28,837 bases of DNA from Flavobacteriales bacterium UBA2798 (GCA_002351955.1 DEHO01000050.1:28382-57218), one strand, 5' to 3'; shown: positions 1 through 8,361, counted from the stretch's first letter. The notes: generated by a model not told the origin, from the letters alone. Program-made: numbers and translations.

Positions 1-60
1 GTATTGACAGTTTTGTGCTCCGAAATTCGCCATTGCGCCAAGCGCCAAAACGTTATGTGC
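1..60 (+). repeat. right half of an attC-like recombination site (left end outside window)
   Basis: The window begins inside what looks like an integron attC site. The end of the element, AAAACGTTATGTGCCATTAT at about 47-66, closely matches the end of the complete site downstream at 2915-2934 (AAAACGTTAGGTAGCATTAT). Just before it are CG-rich short inverted segments (CGCCATTGCGCCAAGCGCC) of the kind that make up the right arm. The recombination point would be between G52 and T53 of GTTATGT, which matches the GTTRRRY consensus at all but one position. The left arm is not in the window, so pairing cannot be tested. Confidence 0.55.
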
Positions 61-91
61 CATTATAAAAGAAAAGACAAATAACTGAAAG

Positions 92-2800
92 ATGAACTAT
101 ATACTAAGCCAAATAAATAGGAAGATTAACTTTTTAAAGTCAGACGGGCAAAAATCTGACATGAAAGTTTATTATCAAGCAAAATTTGAATTTTCCATAA
201 TTTATATCCTTGCCTATCTCTGGAACAAAAATTGGAATAAAATAGGAATAGATGAAAGAGAATACGTTGTTAATTGCATTCTGAAACCATCAATTGGGAC
301 AATAGTTTCTATAATAAGAAAACTTGATACAGACAACGAATTTTTTGGCAACAAAAGATTAAAAAAACTCAATCAATTTATTGACGACTATCCCAGCTTT
401 AGAAATGAAAAAATCGGACATGGTTTTTCATTTGAAGATGACACTGAGAATTACTTGAAATTCTTTAATGCTTTCTTTGAAATAATTGAAACACCAGAAA
501 CAAGTATAATTTTTACCGAATCAGACATTATTAAAGTAACTAAAGAAGAAAGCGACTCATTTAGAGGTATCTCATACAAACCTGACGGTGCAACATATTT
601 AGCTTGGTCATGCCCAAAAGAAACAAATAAATTTACTGTTGGAGACATCTATTTACAGACAAAATCAAATGAGTATTTAAGGCTATCTCCATTTATTAGG
701 GTTGAAAGTGAATCTGAATTTTTTTCTTTTTGTTCAATTGAAGAAAAATTAACAGGAAGAACAAAGTTCAATAGATTACTTAAAACCGCTTTTCTAACCA
801 CCGAAATTCTGGAGTTTGAAAAGCTATCCATTTCCACAGACAATACTAAAAGAAAGTCTGCAAACGGGACGGTGATTAATCTATTTGATAATAACTTCAA
901 GAAATACATTGACATCGGTATAACTAAGAAAATCACTGACTTTTTAGAAAAGAATAGAGCTTCCGTATTTGCTACAATTTGGGGACATGGTGGTGTAGGG
1001 AAAACTGCATCAATTCAAAGAGTCTGTGAAATACTTTGCAATCAGGAAAAAAAGGTTTTTGACTATATTATATTCTTGTCCGCAAAAGACAGATATTATA
1101 ATTACTATCAAGGTAAAATTAGCCCTATTGTTGATGGCATTTCATCACTTGAAGACATTGTTTCAAGAATTAATTCAATAATATTCAATAATTCAACCTT
1201 TGACATAGAGCCAATAAAGACATACACGGGCAAGCTACTAGTAATTATTGATGATTTTGAAACTTTTACCAAGGATGAAAAGGCTAGAATTATTTCCTTT
1301 ATAAAACAACTTGATATAAATCACCACAAGGTTGTATTAACAACAAGAGCGGCTACATTAATTACAGGTGAAGAGATTCAAACTAATGAATTAAACGAAG
1401 AAGAAACAATAATTTTCTTTCAAGAAGCTATTAAGAATGAAATACCATCATTCAACATTGAACATTTACAAAAAGAGCTAAAGAACAAAGACGTTAGAAA
1501 AAAGATATTTGAAATAACTTCGGGTAGACCATTATTCATATTACAACTTGGTATATTTTCAGCACAAAAGGGGACGTTAACAGAAGCATTAAATAATGAA
1601 ATAAAATCTACTAAAGAAGCAATTAACTTCCTTTATGACAGAATTTATGACTACCTATCTGTTGATGCAAAAAATATGTTTCTCGGAGTTAGCTTACTTG
1701 TTGAAGAAAATGATTTGACAGGTCTTTTAAGTAATCTTAAATTTATTCTAAGTAGAGAGGATAAGGAAGATGAATTCCAAAATTCTTTGAATGAGTTAAT
1801 CAAATTAAAAATAATTGTTTTAGAGGATAAAGATTTCTTCAAAGTGTATTCACCAGAGATTTACAAGTTGATGAAGGTTTATTACCAAAACAAGGGTCCA
1901 GAATTTGATGGCAACATTACAAACAGATTTAATCTTATAAATACGGAGAAAGGTGCACCTACTGAAATAGCTTTACTTGAAAATGCAGATGCCAGTCGAT
2001 TGATTGAATCAGAAGCTGAAGTTGAAAATAAATACAGATATATTCTTAACAGGGACAAAACACCAATAAATATTAAACGGACAGCCTTATTAAATTTTGC
2101 TGCATATTTAATTTCCCATAAAAGCAAAATCCAAAAAGCATTAAAGTTGTATCAAGATTATTTTCAACTTTTCAGAAAAGACCCTGTTTATATTCAAAAC
2201 TATTCAGCATCAGCTTGGGTAGACACAACGCCTGCTTCTAAATATCTTGCAATTCAAATAATTCAAGACTTCTTTACAAGTAAGCCTAAGCTTGACCAAG
2301 AGACGTATCTCGAACTTCTCGGAATGTTAACGACTTATAAGTCAATAATGGTGGTAACAGAAAGAGATGAAATAAAAAGTAAAATTCGCTTTAAGGAAAT
2401 TACAAAAGAGAGATATGACATACTCCATAATGAGCAAAAGGAAAGAATTAGAGAAATATTTAAATATCCAGCAGGACACTTATACAATGTAGTTAAAGAT
2501 ATCGACTTAATGAGCCTATCTCCAAGTTGTAGAAATTTAGTTTTGGACGGCTTGACACATTTCGTTGAAATTGCAATACGCAACAACAAAAGGGAAGTTG
2601 GTAAATCTGTGTGTGAAAAAATTATTGAGGAAATGCCACAGAATTACCGAAATCCATTTATCTATAAATTGAATAAAATATCATACATTGAAAACCCAGA
2701 CGGTTTTGACAATGATATTACTAAAGTTATGACGCAAACTACAATTACGGATCTTGGACAAAAATTAAAGGAAGCACTATCAAAAAATAACGGCACATAA
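92..2800 (+). CDS. HEPN-like/STAND P-loop NTPase, probable anti-phage defence protein
   Basis: 902 aa, cytoplasmic, no signal peptide. The N-terminal part (about 1-140) is mostly helical and carries RNEKIGH (R104 to H110), an R-x5-H motif as in HEPN ribonuclease domains. Residues 165-235 hold a small beta-rich module around YLRLSPFI. A STAND/NB-ARC-type NTPase follows: Walker A GHGGVGKT (298-305), Walker B LLVIIDDFE (382-390) and TTRA (417-420). The C-terminal half (about 500-900) is helical, like the sensor or oligomerisation part of STAND proteins. In known STAND defence proteins, ligand binding drives oligomerisation and activates the effector domain; here RNA cleavage by the HEPN part is my inference. 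The stop codon lies inside the attC-like site at 2795-2926, as is typical of integron cassettes. Codon use is very AT-rich. P-loop assignment is firm; HEPN and defence role are moderately sure. Confidence 0.8.
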   Translation: MNYILSQINRKINFLKSDGQKSDMKVYYQAKFEFSIIYILAYLWNKNWNKIGIDEREYVVNCILKPSIGTIVSIIRKLDTDNEFFGNKRLKKLNQFIDDYPSFRNEKIGHGFSFEDDTENYLKFFNAFFEIIETPETSIIFTESDIIKVTKEESDSFRGISYKPDGATYLAWSCPKETNKFTVGDIYLQTKSNEYLRLSPFIRVESESEFFSFCSIEEKLTGRTKFNRLLKTAFLTTEILEFEKLSISTDNTKRKSANGTVINLFDNNFKKYIDIGITKKITDFLEKNRASVFATIWGHGGVGKTASIQRVCEILCNQEKKVFDYIIFLSAKDRYYNYYQGKISPIVDGISSLEDIVSRINSIIFNNSTFDIEPIKTYTGKLLVIIDDFETFTKDEKARIISFIKQLDINHHKVVLTTRAATLITGEEIQTNELNEEETIIFFQEAIKNEIPSFNIEHLQKELKNKDVRKKIFEITSGRPLFILQLGIFSAQKGTLTEALNNEIKSTKEAINFLYDRIYDYLSVDAKNMFLGVSLLVEENDLTGLLSNLKFILSREDKEDEFQNSLNELIKLKIIVLEDKDFFKVYSPEIYKLMKVYYQNKGPEFDGNITNRFNLINTEKGAPTEIALLENADASRLIESEAEVENKYRYILNRDKTPINIKRTALLNFAAYLISHKSKIQKALKLYQDYFQLFRKDPVYIQNYSASAWVDTTPASKYLAIQIIQDFFTSKPKLDQETYLELLGMLTTYKSIMVVTERDEIKSKIRFKEITKERYDILHNEQKERIREIFKYPAGHLYNVVKDIDLMSLSPSCRNLVLDGLTHFVEIAIRNNKREVGKSVCEKIIEEMPQNYRNPFIYKLNKISYIENPDGFDNDITKVMTQTTITDLGQKLKEALSKNNGT

Positions 2801-2926
2801 CACGGGTTTTGCGCCAGACGGGCTAACGTGCAAACTTGGAACTTTGTGCTTCTATTGAACTGTAGTAATAAATTGAAACTTTGCGCCCTGAAACCGGCCC
2901 GAACGCAAAGCCCAAAAACGTTAGGT
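2795..2926 (+). repeat. complete attC-like imperfect palindrome
   Basis: A 132-nt element with nested inverted arms. The outer arms are ACATAAC (2795-2801) and GTTAGGT (2920-2926), 6 of 7 complementary. Next are GGGTTTTGCG (2804-2813) and CGCAAAGCCC (2904-2913), ten pairs with one G-T wobble. Then come CGGGC (2819-2823) with GCCCG (2897-2901), and GCAAA (2830-2834) with TTTGC (2880-2884). The central loop of about 45 nt is unpaired. GTTAGGT fits the integron core consensus GTTRRRY exactly. Size, poor primary conservation with good pairing, and position directly on the stop codon of the gene before it are the hallmarks of attC. Confidence 0.7.
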
Positions 2927-2932
2927 AGCATT

Positions 2933-3676
2933 ATGAAGAAGCGTACTTTCATTATCAGTATTTTGACGCTAATACATTTGACTTTATTTTGTCAGGTAAC
3001 GGTAACTGGCTATATTAAAGAATTTTATTCCATTGATTCTATTACCCCAATAACAAATATTTATTCAATTGAAACATATAGTTCTTTCGGAAATTTACTT
3101 AGTCGCCAACAGAATCGTATCTATGAACAAAATGCATATCACTTAACAAGCTTCATAGGAGACTCAATTAAAATTCATGTATATGTAGATAGTGAAACAG
3201 TGGATTCCACTCTCTTTTATTTTCCTTCTCAAAAAAATCTTGTATATGAAATATCGAACTCGGATACAACACGAATAATTAAATCAATATTTTCAAATGG
3301 ACAATTGTTGAAGGATAGTTGCATATATGGTTGTGACTATTATACTACCTATACCTACGAAAACAAAAGGGAAATTGAAACATTAAAATATAAATATGGA
3401 AAAACCTACTATACCATCCATGAATATGATGAAAAAAATAGAGAAATTCTGTTTGTGCTGCAATTAGACTCATTGAATCAAACAAATTATAACCTTATGA
3501 AAATATCTTATAATGATGAAATAAACTCCAAAACAATATCCTATTTAAATAATGGTGAGGAACCTTACCAAATTGCAACATATTATTATGATCATAAAGG
3601 AATCCCCATAAGAATGGAGTCATATTGTTATCAAAATGGAGTTATTACACAAAAATTAATAGTTATGTATTTATAA
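2933..3676 (+). CDS. secreted YD/RHS-like repeat protein, cassette-borne
   Basis: About 247 aa. The chosen start is the ATG 7 nt after the attC-like element, because it begins MKKRTFIISI followed by a hydrophobic signal peptide (to about residue 20); an in-frame ATG at 2828 lies inside the attC stem and is unlikely. The mature part is rich in Tyr, Asn and Ser and has loose YD-type repeats (YTYENKREIETLKY, IHEYDEKNREILF, YYYDHKGIPIRMESY), the beta-strand pattern of short Bacteroidota YD-repeat proteins. Function is unknown; secretion to periplasm or surface is inferred. A weak AT-rich hairpin (TCACTA/TAGTGA, 3701-3720) lies 24 nt after the stop. No second attC was recognised after this gene. 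Confidence 0.7.
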   Translation: MKKRTFIISILTLIHLTLFCQVTVTGYIKEFYSIDSITPITNIYSIETYSSFGNLLSRQQNRIYEQNAYHLTSFIGDSIKIHVYVDSETVDSTLFYFPSQKNLVYEISNSDTTRIIKSIFSNGQLLKDSCIYGCDYYTTYTYENKREIETLKYKYGKTYYTIHEYDEKNREILFVLQLDSLNQTNYNLMKISYNDEINSKTISYLNNGEEPYQIATYYYDHKGIPIRMESYCYQNGVITQKLIVMYL

Positions 3677-3831
3677 CGTTCCCTAATCGAGTAGTCGGCC
3701 TCACTAAAATTCTCTAGTGATTTGTGCACAAAACCGTGATTCTAGTAAACCTCTCAGCACTTTTACCTACAAATAGAGTGTGTCACATAAAACTTTGGCA
3801 GTACTTTCATATTTACACAACAATCAAATAA

Positions 3832-5088
3832 ATGACCGACCGAAAAGCAACATACGAATCTTTAAGGCATAAAATGGAAGAAGCCGGATTTGTATTTGAA
3901 AGAGAGCGAAGACCACACAAACAAAACAGAAAAGAATCCGAATTAGTTTTTATCCATCCTAAACTCATTAATAAATTTGAAAGAGAAGGTTTCAGAGTTA
4001 ATGCAAATAAATTCTATATAAAACCACTCTCAGACAATATTGATTGTGAAATCGGACTTATTACCGGTATTTCTTCACCCATATACAAACTTCCTGAATT
4101 CATTAAGCCAAATACCTCTGATTCTAATAGAGACAATCCTGCATGGACGAATAAGAAAAACGATTCTGCTTTAGATAATCTTCTGACTCAAATTAAGACC
4201 TACGTAGGCTCAAACGAAATAACTGTAGACAAAAACACTAGCACATTTCTTTTTGCTTGGAATCCGTCAAAATGGGATTGGAGTGATTTGCAAGAAAACA
4301 TTGACCATTTAGATAATGTTGGTTACGTTGTTCGACAGTGGAGTTGTGGTAATTCAAAGAATATCAAAAAAGGAGACAGAGTTTTTCTAGTCAGACTTGG
4401 AGAAGAACCAAGAGGAATTATGGGTAGTGGCTATGCAAAATCCTCTTATTATGTTGCCCCACATTGGGACAAATCAGAAGGAAAAACCGCAAATTTTATT
4501 GACATTGAATTTGATATCTTAATTAACCCTGCAAAAAACAAACTGTTAGGTAAAGATTCATTAGATAAATGCGATCCTAATAAAATCCAACAATGGTTTC
4601 CGCAACAAAGTGGAATATCAATTAAGATTGAACTTCTTTCTTCACTAGAATCAATTTGGTTTGAATTCATCCGAAAGAATAAACATATTGGTAATGGGTT
4701 TGTATCTAATGACGTAGTTACAAAAGAGACCGAATCTTTCATGGAAGGGAAGTCAAAAGAAATTACTCAAACCCGATATGAGCGAAATCCTCAAGCAAGA
4801 AAAATTTGCTTAAAACACCACGGCTATACTTGCCATGTATGTGAGTTCAATTTTGAAAAATACTTCGGTGAAATTGGAAAAGGATTTATTCACGTACATC
4901 ACATCAATGCGATTGCAGACATTAGAAAAGAATATGAGATAGATCCAAAAAATGACTTGATTCCTGTTTGTCCAAATTGTCATGCAATGATACATTCTAA
5001 AAGACCTGCATTTACAATTGATGAAATACGAGAAATAATAAAAACCACCGCTAACCGAATCACCGGAACTGAAAGTCAACCGTTATAA
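3832..5088 (+). CDS. EVE-domain HNH endonuclease, probable modification-dependent (type IV-like) restriction enzyme
   Basis: 418 aa. Residues 1-110 form an N-terminal region I do not recognise, ending in a linker rich in Asn, Ser and Asp. Residues 137-280 are an EVE/PUA-like modified-base reader: FLFAWNPSKWDW, QWSCGNSKNIKKGDRVFLVR and GIMGSGYA are characteristic of the EVE-HNH group. The C-terminus (about 325-400) is an HNH nuclease with paired cysteines C334/C337 and C380/C383, the catalytic HVHH (354-357), N374 and a final H388. Characterised EVE-HNH enzymes cut DNA containing 5-hydroxymethyl- or 5-methylcytosine, so a role against phages with modified DNA is likely. There is no methyltransferase partner nearby, as expected for a type IV-like system. 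It follows the NTPase region on the same strand with a 155-nt gap from the preceding gene. Confidence 0.88.
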   Translation: MTDRKATYESLRHKMEEAGFVFERERRPHKQNRKESELVFIHPKLINKFEREGFRVNANKFYIKPLSDNIDCEIGLITGISSPIYKLPEFIKPNTSDSNRDNPAWTNKKNDSALDNLLTQIKTYVGSNEITVDKNTSTFLFAWNPSKWDWSDLQENIDHLDNVGYVVRQWSCGNSKNIKKGDRVFLVRLGEEPRGIMGSGYAKSSYYVAPHWDKSEGKTANFIDIEFDILINPAKNKLLGKDSLDKCDPNKIQQWFPQQSGISIKIELLSSLESIWFEFIRKNKHIGNGFVSNDVVTKETESFMEGKSKEITQTRYERNPQARKICLKHHGYTCHVCEFNFEKYFGEIGKGFIHVHHINAIADIRKEYEIDPKNDLIPVCPNCHAMIHSKRPAFTIDEIREIIKTTANRITGTESQPL

Positions 5089-5305
5089 TGTACTCCCTTT
5101 CTACATTTACCAATATTCACTATCTTAGAACAATATTCTTAAACTGGAAATGGGTCCGTCACAATACTTTTACTTAGAACGCGGATTATATTTTTATTTG
5201 CTGCAAGTAAAAATAAAATTCACATAACACCGACAGCTACATAATTTTAAAGTTGATATAACCAATAAAGGCGAAAGCATTTTGTCAAAAAGCTGAATAC
5301 AACAA

Positions 5306-6217
5306 ATGATCAAGCAGAAAAGATATTCCTTCCATGCTATAGAGAATTGCAATATGTGTGGTTCGAAGTCGGACAGCCACAAAATTCTGGGTAAACGGCT
5401 AAACGCTTCGCAGGGGAAAAACCCGAAGAAAAAAACCGGCATTACTACCACTGTTGTAAAATGCACCAACTGCGGACTCATCTACGCCAATCCGCAACCC
5501 GTCCCCTACGATATCCAGGATCACTATGGCGTTCCACCGGAAAGCTATTGGAATGAAAATTATTTTTCCATTTCGGACGATTATTTTCAGGGCGAGATTG
5601 AAAAACTAAAAACGCTGCTTGATTTCAAAGAAGGCATGAAATCCTTAGACATAGGCGCAGGTCTGGGCAAGCAGATGATCGCATTGAGCAAAGCAGGATT
5701 CGACACCTATGGCTTTGAACCCTCCAAACAATTTCACGAAAGAGCAATTTCTAAAATGGGCATTCATCCGGAGCATTTAAAACTGGGGATGATTGAAGAA
5801 ATAGACTATCCTGAAAATCACTTTGACTTTATTTCGTTTGGTGCAGTTTTAGAACATCTGTACGATCCTTCGTCCTCTATTCTAAAAGCCATGAAATGGC
5901 TAAAGCCAAATGGCATCATCCATATTGAAGTCCCCTCCTCAGATTGGCTGATTGGTAAAATCATCAACCTCTACTACAAACTAAAACGAAGCGACTACGT
6001 AGGAAATATCAGTCCGATGCACGAACCCTACCATCTCTACGAATTCGCGCTTCAATCCTTTAAGCAACATGCCCAACAACACCATTACGAAGTAGCATTT
6101 CATGAATACTACGTATGCCAAACCTATATGCCCAAAATCGCAGACTACATCTTAAAACCCTATATGCGTTGGACAAATACAGGCATGCAATTGTGTGTAT
6201 GGTTAAGGAAGCGATGA
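5306..6217 (+). CDS. class I SAM-dependent methyltransferase with N-terminal zinc ribbon
   Basis: 303 aa, cytoplasmic. The N-terminus has a CxxC pair, C15-NM-C18, and a second pair, C53-TN-C56, followed by GLIYANPQP, the signature of zinc-ribbon methyltransferases often acting on sugars or small metabolites. The Rossmann core starts with SLDIGAGLGKQ (113-122), the SAM-binding motif I, then YGFEPS (135-140) as the acidic strand-2 motif, and FDFISFGAVLEHLYDP (173-188) as motif II with the usual post-II EH. The family is Methyltransf_13/23-like. The substrate cannot be told from sequence; no glycan cluster is visible around it. Its TGA is followed at once by an ATG opening a short leader reading frame (6218-6310). 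Confidence 0.85.
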   Translation: MIKQKRYSFHAIENCNMCGSKSDSHKILGKRLNASQGKNPKKKTGITTTVVKCTNCGLIYANPQPVPYDIQDHYGVPPESYWNENYFSISDDYFQGEIEKLKTLLDFKEGMKSLDIGAGLGKQMIALSKAGFDTYGFEPSKQFHERAISKMGIHPEHLKLGMIEEIDYPENHFDFISFGAVLEHLYDPSSSILKAMKWLKPNGIIHIEVPSSDWLIGKIINLYYKLKRSDYVGNISPMHEPYHLYEFALQSFKQHAQQHHYEVAFHEYYVCQTYMPKIADYILKPYMRWTNTGMQLCVWLRKR

Positions 6218-6267
6218 ATGCAAAATAACAAACCGTTGGACGAAGATGTTGAAAGGATTCTAATTAA

Positions 6268-6969
6268 ATGTTGGGTGATGAGGAAGGGTTGGGATATCTT
6301 CAAAAACTAAATTCGAAAAAGGTGATCCTGAAAAAGTCAATAAAATACATCCTCATTGCGGCAATCAATCTCATTGTCTTAACCGCCCTCCTTGCGCTTT
6401 GGACAGACAAGCTTGAATCGCTATTTAATGATTTGGTAAGACCAATAGAATTTTTAAAAATCCTAAGCTTTACGGTATTATCGCTTTTGGGGATGAGACT
6501 TTTAGTTTACTATTTCAGAAAGAAAAACATACAGAATCTGTCAACTAAAATGAAGATGGCAGCCCTACTTACTTTCTTAACCTCATCCTATTTGTATATC
6601 GATTATTCAGTTAAGTTGATAAACAACAAGGTGGTAAACCGTCACTTCAGGGAACAAATAACAGCCAAAATTAAACCGGTAAACGGGCTTGCTCATGGAT
6701 CAACTGCTGAAAACCTAACTATTGAAGAATACCATGAAATAGCGAATATGAATTGGTTTCCAAAAATACCATTAGAAGCAACACAAATTATGTACAACTA
6801 CCAATATGACGGTTTTCTTCCTGACTATTCATTCATTTTGGTCTATTATTTACCAATAGAAATGAAGGTTGAAAGAATAAATCATACAAATGGAGACTTT
6901 TCTAAAAATCAATCCTATGAAATTGTAGGTAATAGGAAAAGAGTGGTCTATGAAGAGGTTGAACATTAA
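6268..6969 (+). CDS. membrane protein of unknown function, 5' end possibly frameshifted
   Basis: 233 aa from the ATG at 6268. Three hydrophobic segments are visible: YILIAAINLIVLTALLAL (about 27-44), FLKILSFTVLSLLGMRLL (about 59-76) and a shorter one at MAALLTFLTSSYLYI (about 93-107). The C-terminal 110 residues are soluble and contain a polar tail (YEIVGNRKRVVYEEVEH). No family recognised. The start is uncertain: an ATG at 6218, directly after the methyltransferase stop, opens MQNNKPLDEDVERILIK in another frame, which would join smoothly to LGDEEGLGYLQKL of this protein if one base were added in the AAA run near 6265. So the true protein may be about 17 residues longer, broken by a one-base change or by a sequencing error. 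Confidence 0.65.
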   Translation: MLGDEEGLGYLQKLNSKKVILKKSIKYILIAAINLIVLTALLALWTDKLESLFNDLVRPIEFLKILSFTVLSLLGMRLLVYYFRKKNIQNLSTKMKMAALLTFLTSSYLYIDYSVKLINNKVVNRHFREQITAKIKPVNGLAHGSTAENLTIEEYHEIANMNWFPKIPLEATQIMYNYQYDGFLPDYSFILVYYLPIEMKVERINHTNGDFSKNQSYEIVGNRKRVVYEEVEH

Positions 6970-7019
6970 AAACTATTCCCGAATGGCAAAATGTATAGCC
7001 TTACTTACTTTTCATCGCT

Positions 7020-7487
7020 ATGATGCCAAATAAATCCTCCAACATAAAGACATCCTTATATCTGGTGTTGATTCTTTTGACATTGGCATGTAACAAGCGA
7101 ATAGCTACAGACGAACAATTTGCCCGCTATGAATCTTACCAAAAAGTTTTGACTGAAACAAAAGAACTACTCCCCTTTGCAGTAAACCAAAACGACAGTG
7201 CAATGCTTGTCATGATTGATATTGTTAACTTAAACCTTCATGATCTTATCGAAAAACATTCAATTGGAAAGAATGAAATTGATTCTCTTTTAAATACACT
7301 AGCTATCACTGTACAGATTGTTACTTCGTATAGACGACTGAATTCCCCAACTACGAATCATGCAATTAAAGAGAGTTCAGAAAATAGATCATATTCCGAA
7401 TCAAAGTTCACATTTGAAAATGTGATTATCGATACAAGCAAACAAAAAGTCGTAGTTAGGTCCTACGATTCAAGCGCTAAAAAATAG
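7020..7487 (+). CDS. small lipoprotein, unknown function
   Basis: 155 aa. The N-terminus has a charged stretch, a hydrophobic core (YLVLILL) and a lipobox LTLAC with C24, so it is probably lipid-anchored. The mature part is mainly helical (residues 28-110, with heptad-like spacing of Leu/Ile) and polar; no catalytic motif is seen. It sits 50 nt after the membrane protein on the same strand and could be co-transcribed. Family not recognised. Confidence 0.6.
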   Translation: MMPNKSSNIKTSLYLVLILLTLACNKRIATDEQFARYESYQKVLTETKELLPFAVNQNDSAMLVMIDIVNLNLHDLIEKHSIGKNEIDSLLNTLAITVQIVTSYRRLNSPTTNHAIKESSENRSYSESKFTFENVIIDTSKQKVVVRSYDSSAKK

Positions 7488-7632
7488 ATTTTTATTGTTT
7501 CCGTTTTCAACTTAAACTTTATTAGTATATTAGATTATGACACGATTGATAACAGATAGATTTTTGTGAGAAAATAAGCAGTGGAAATACAAATAAATGC
7601 GAAAATAGGAAGTTTTACCGCAAATTATCACG

Positions 7633-8361
7633 ATGAAGTGCATTACTCTTACTCATACTAAAATAATCCTTTTAATTTTTATGCTCGTTTCATGTAGCGA
7701 AAAGCATAGTATAAATTATTGGGACAATAGGATCATTGAATTGCTATCAGAACTTAGGACTGATACGAATTGTTATAACTGTTGTTATGATAAGGAACCG
7801 GTAATACAATTCTATGAATCAATTTCTTTTGATTTGGATTCGATATTAAATGAACAATTAGATTTTCTTACTTATTTCGATACATTATCAGGAAAATTAC
7901 CCTGTCTAAACAATAATGAAATCAAATCCCAATTTGGCTATATGAATTCAAAAATTTCTTCCAAAAATAAACATGAAATCTTATCACAAACGAAATATTT
8001 CATTTTAGATCTGTTAATAGAAAAATATAAATTCCCTTATAAAGTTGACTCATTTGAACCCATTATATGGAGTGACAAGGAAAACATAAAAGAAGGAGAT
8101 ACTGTTCACTTTACATATCTTTTGGCACCCAGGAATATCACTAATATAATTGACCATGTTTATGCTGTTAACAGTTTTGAAAAAGATGATCATGACGTTT
8201 CATTAAACCAACAAAATCTTGTCCCCGTTGTTAATGGCCGCTTTCATGACAGTATTATAATTTCAAATAATACGACTGTATACAGACAAGCGAGGTATTT
8301 GCTTCGCCATCCTTGGCGAAAAGTATATAATCCAGCCAGAAGAATCTTAAATTTCGAATAG
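7633..8361 (+). CDS. lipoprotein, unknown function
   Basis: 242 aa with a signal peptide and lipobox LVSC (C21). The mature part is acidic and rich in Asp, Asn and Ser, with the local cysteine cluster CYNCCYD (about 47-53), and predicted as mixed alpha/beta. The last 25 residues (RQARYLLRHPWRKVYNPARR) are strongly basic, unlike the rest, and their DNA contains a perfect hairpin TTCGCCA-tcct-TGGCGAA (8303-8320). The end of the gene may therefore come from a repeat element that replaced the original C-terminus. No family recognised. Confidence 0.6.
   Translation: MKCITLTHTKIILLIFMLVSCSEKHSINYWDNRIIELLSELRTDTNCYNCCYDKEPVIQFYESISFDLDSILNEQLDFLTYFDTLSGKLPCLNNNEIKSQFGYMNSKISSKNKHEILSQTKYFILDLLIEKYKFPYKVDSFEPIIWSDKENIKEGDTVHFTYLLAPRNITNIIDHVYAVNSFEKDDHDVSLNQQNLVPVVNGRFHDSIIISNNTTVYRQARYLLRHPWRKVYNPARRILNFE

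Noticed and set aside
2828..2932. Upstream in-frame start (2828) for the YD-repeat cassette gene
   Set aside because: It lies inside the attC-like stem and would place a signal peptide in the middle of the protein.
3701..3720. Hairpin TCACTA/TAGTGA considered as a terminator
   Set aside because: Only six AT-rich pairs with an 8-nt loop and no T run; too weak to call.
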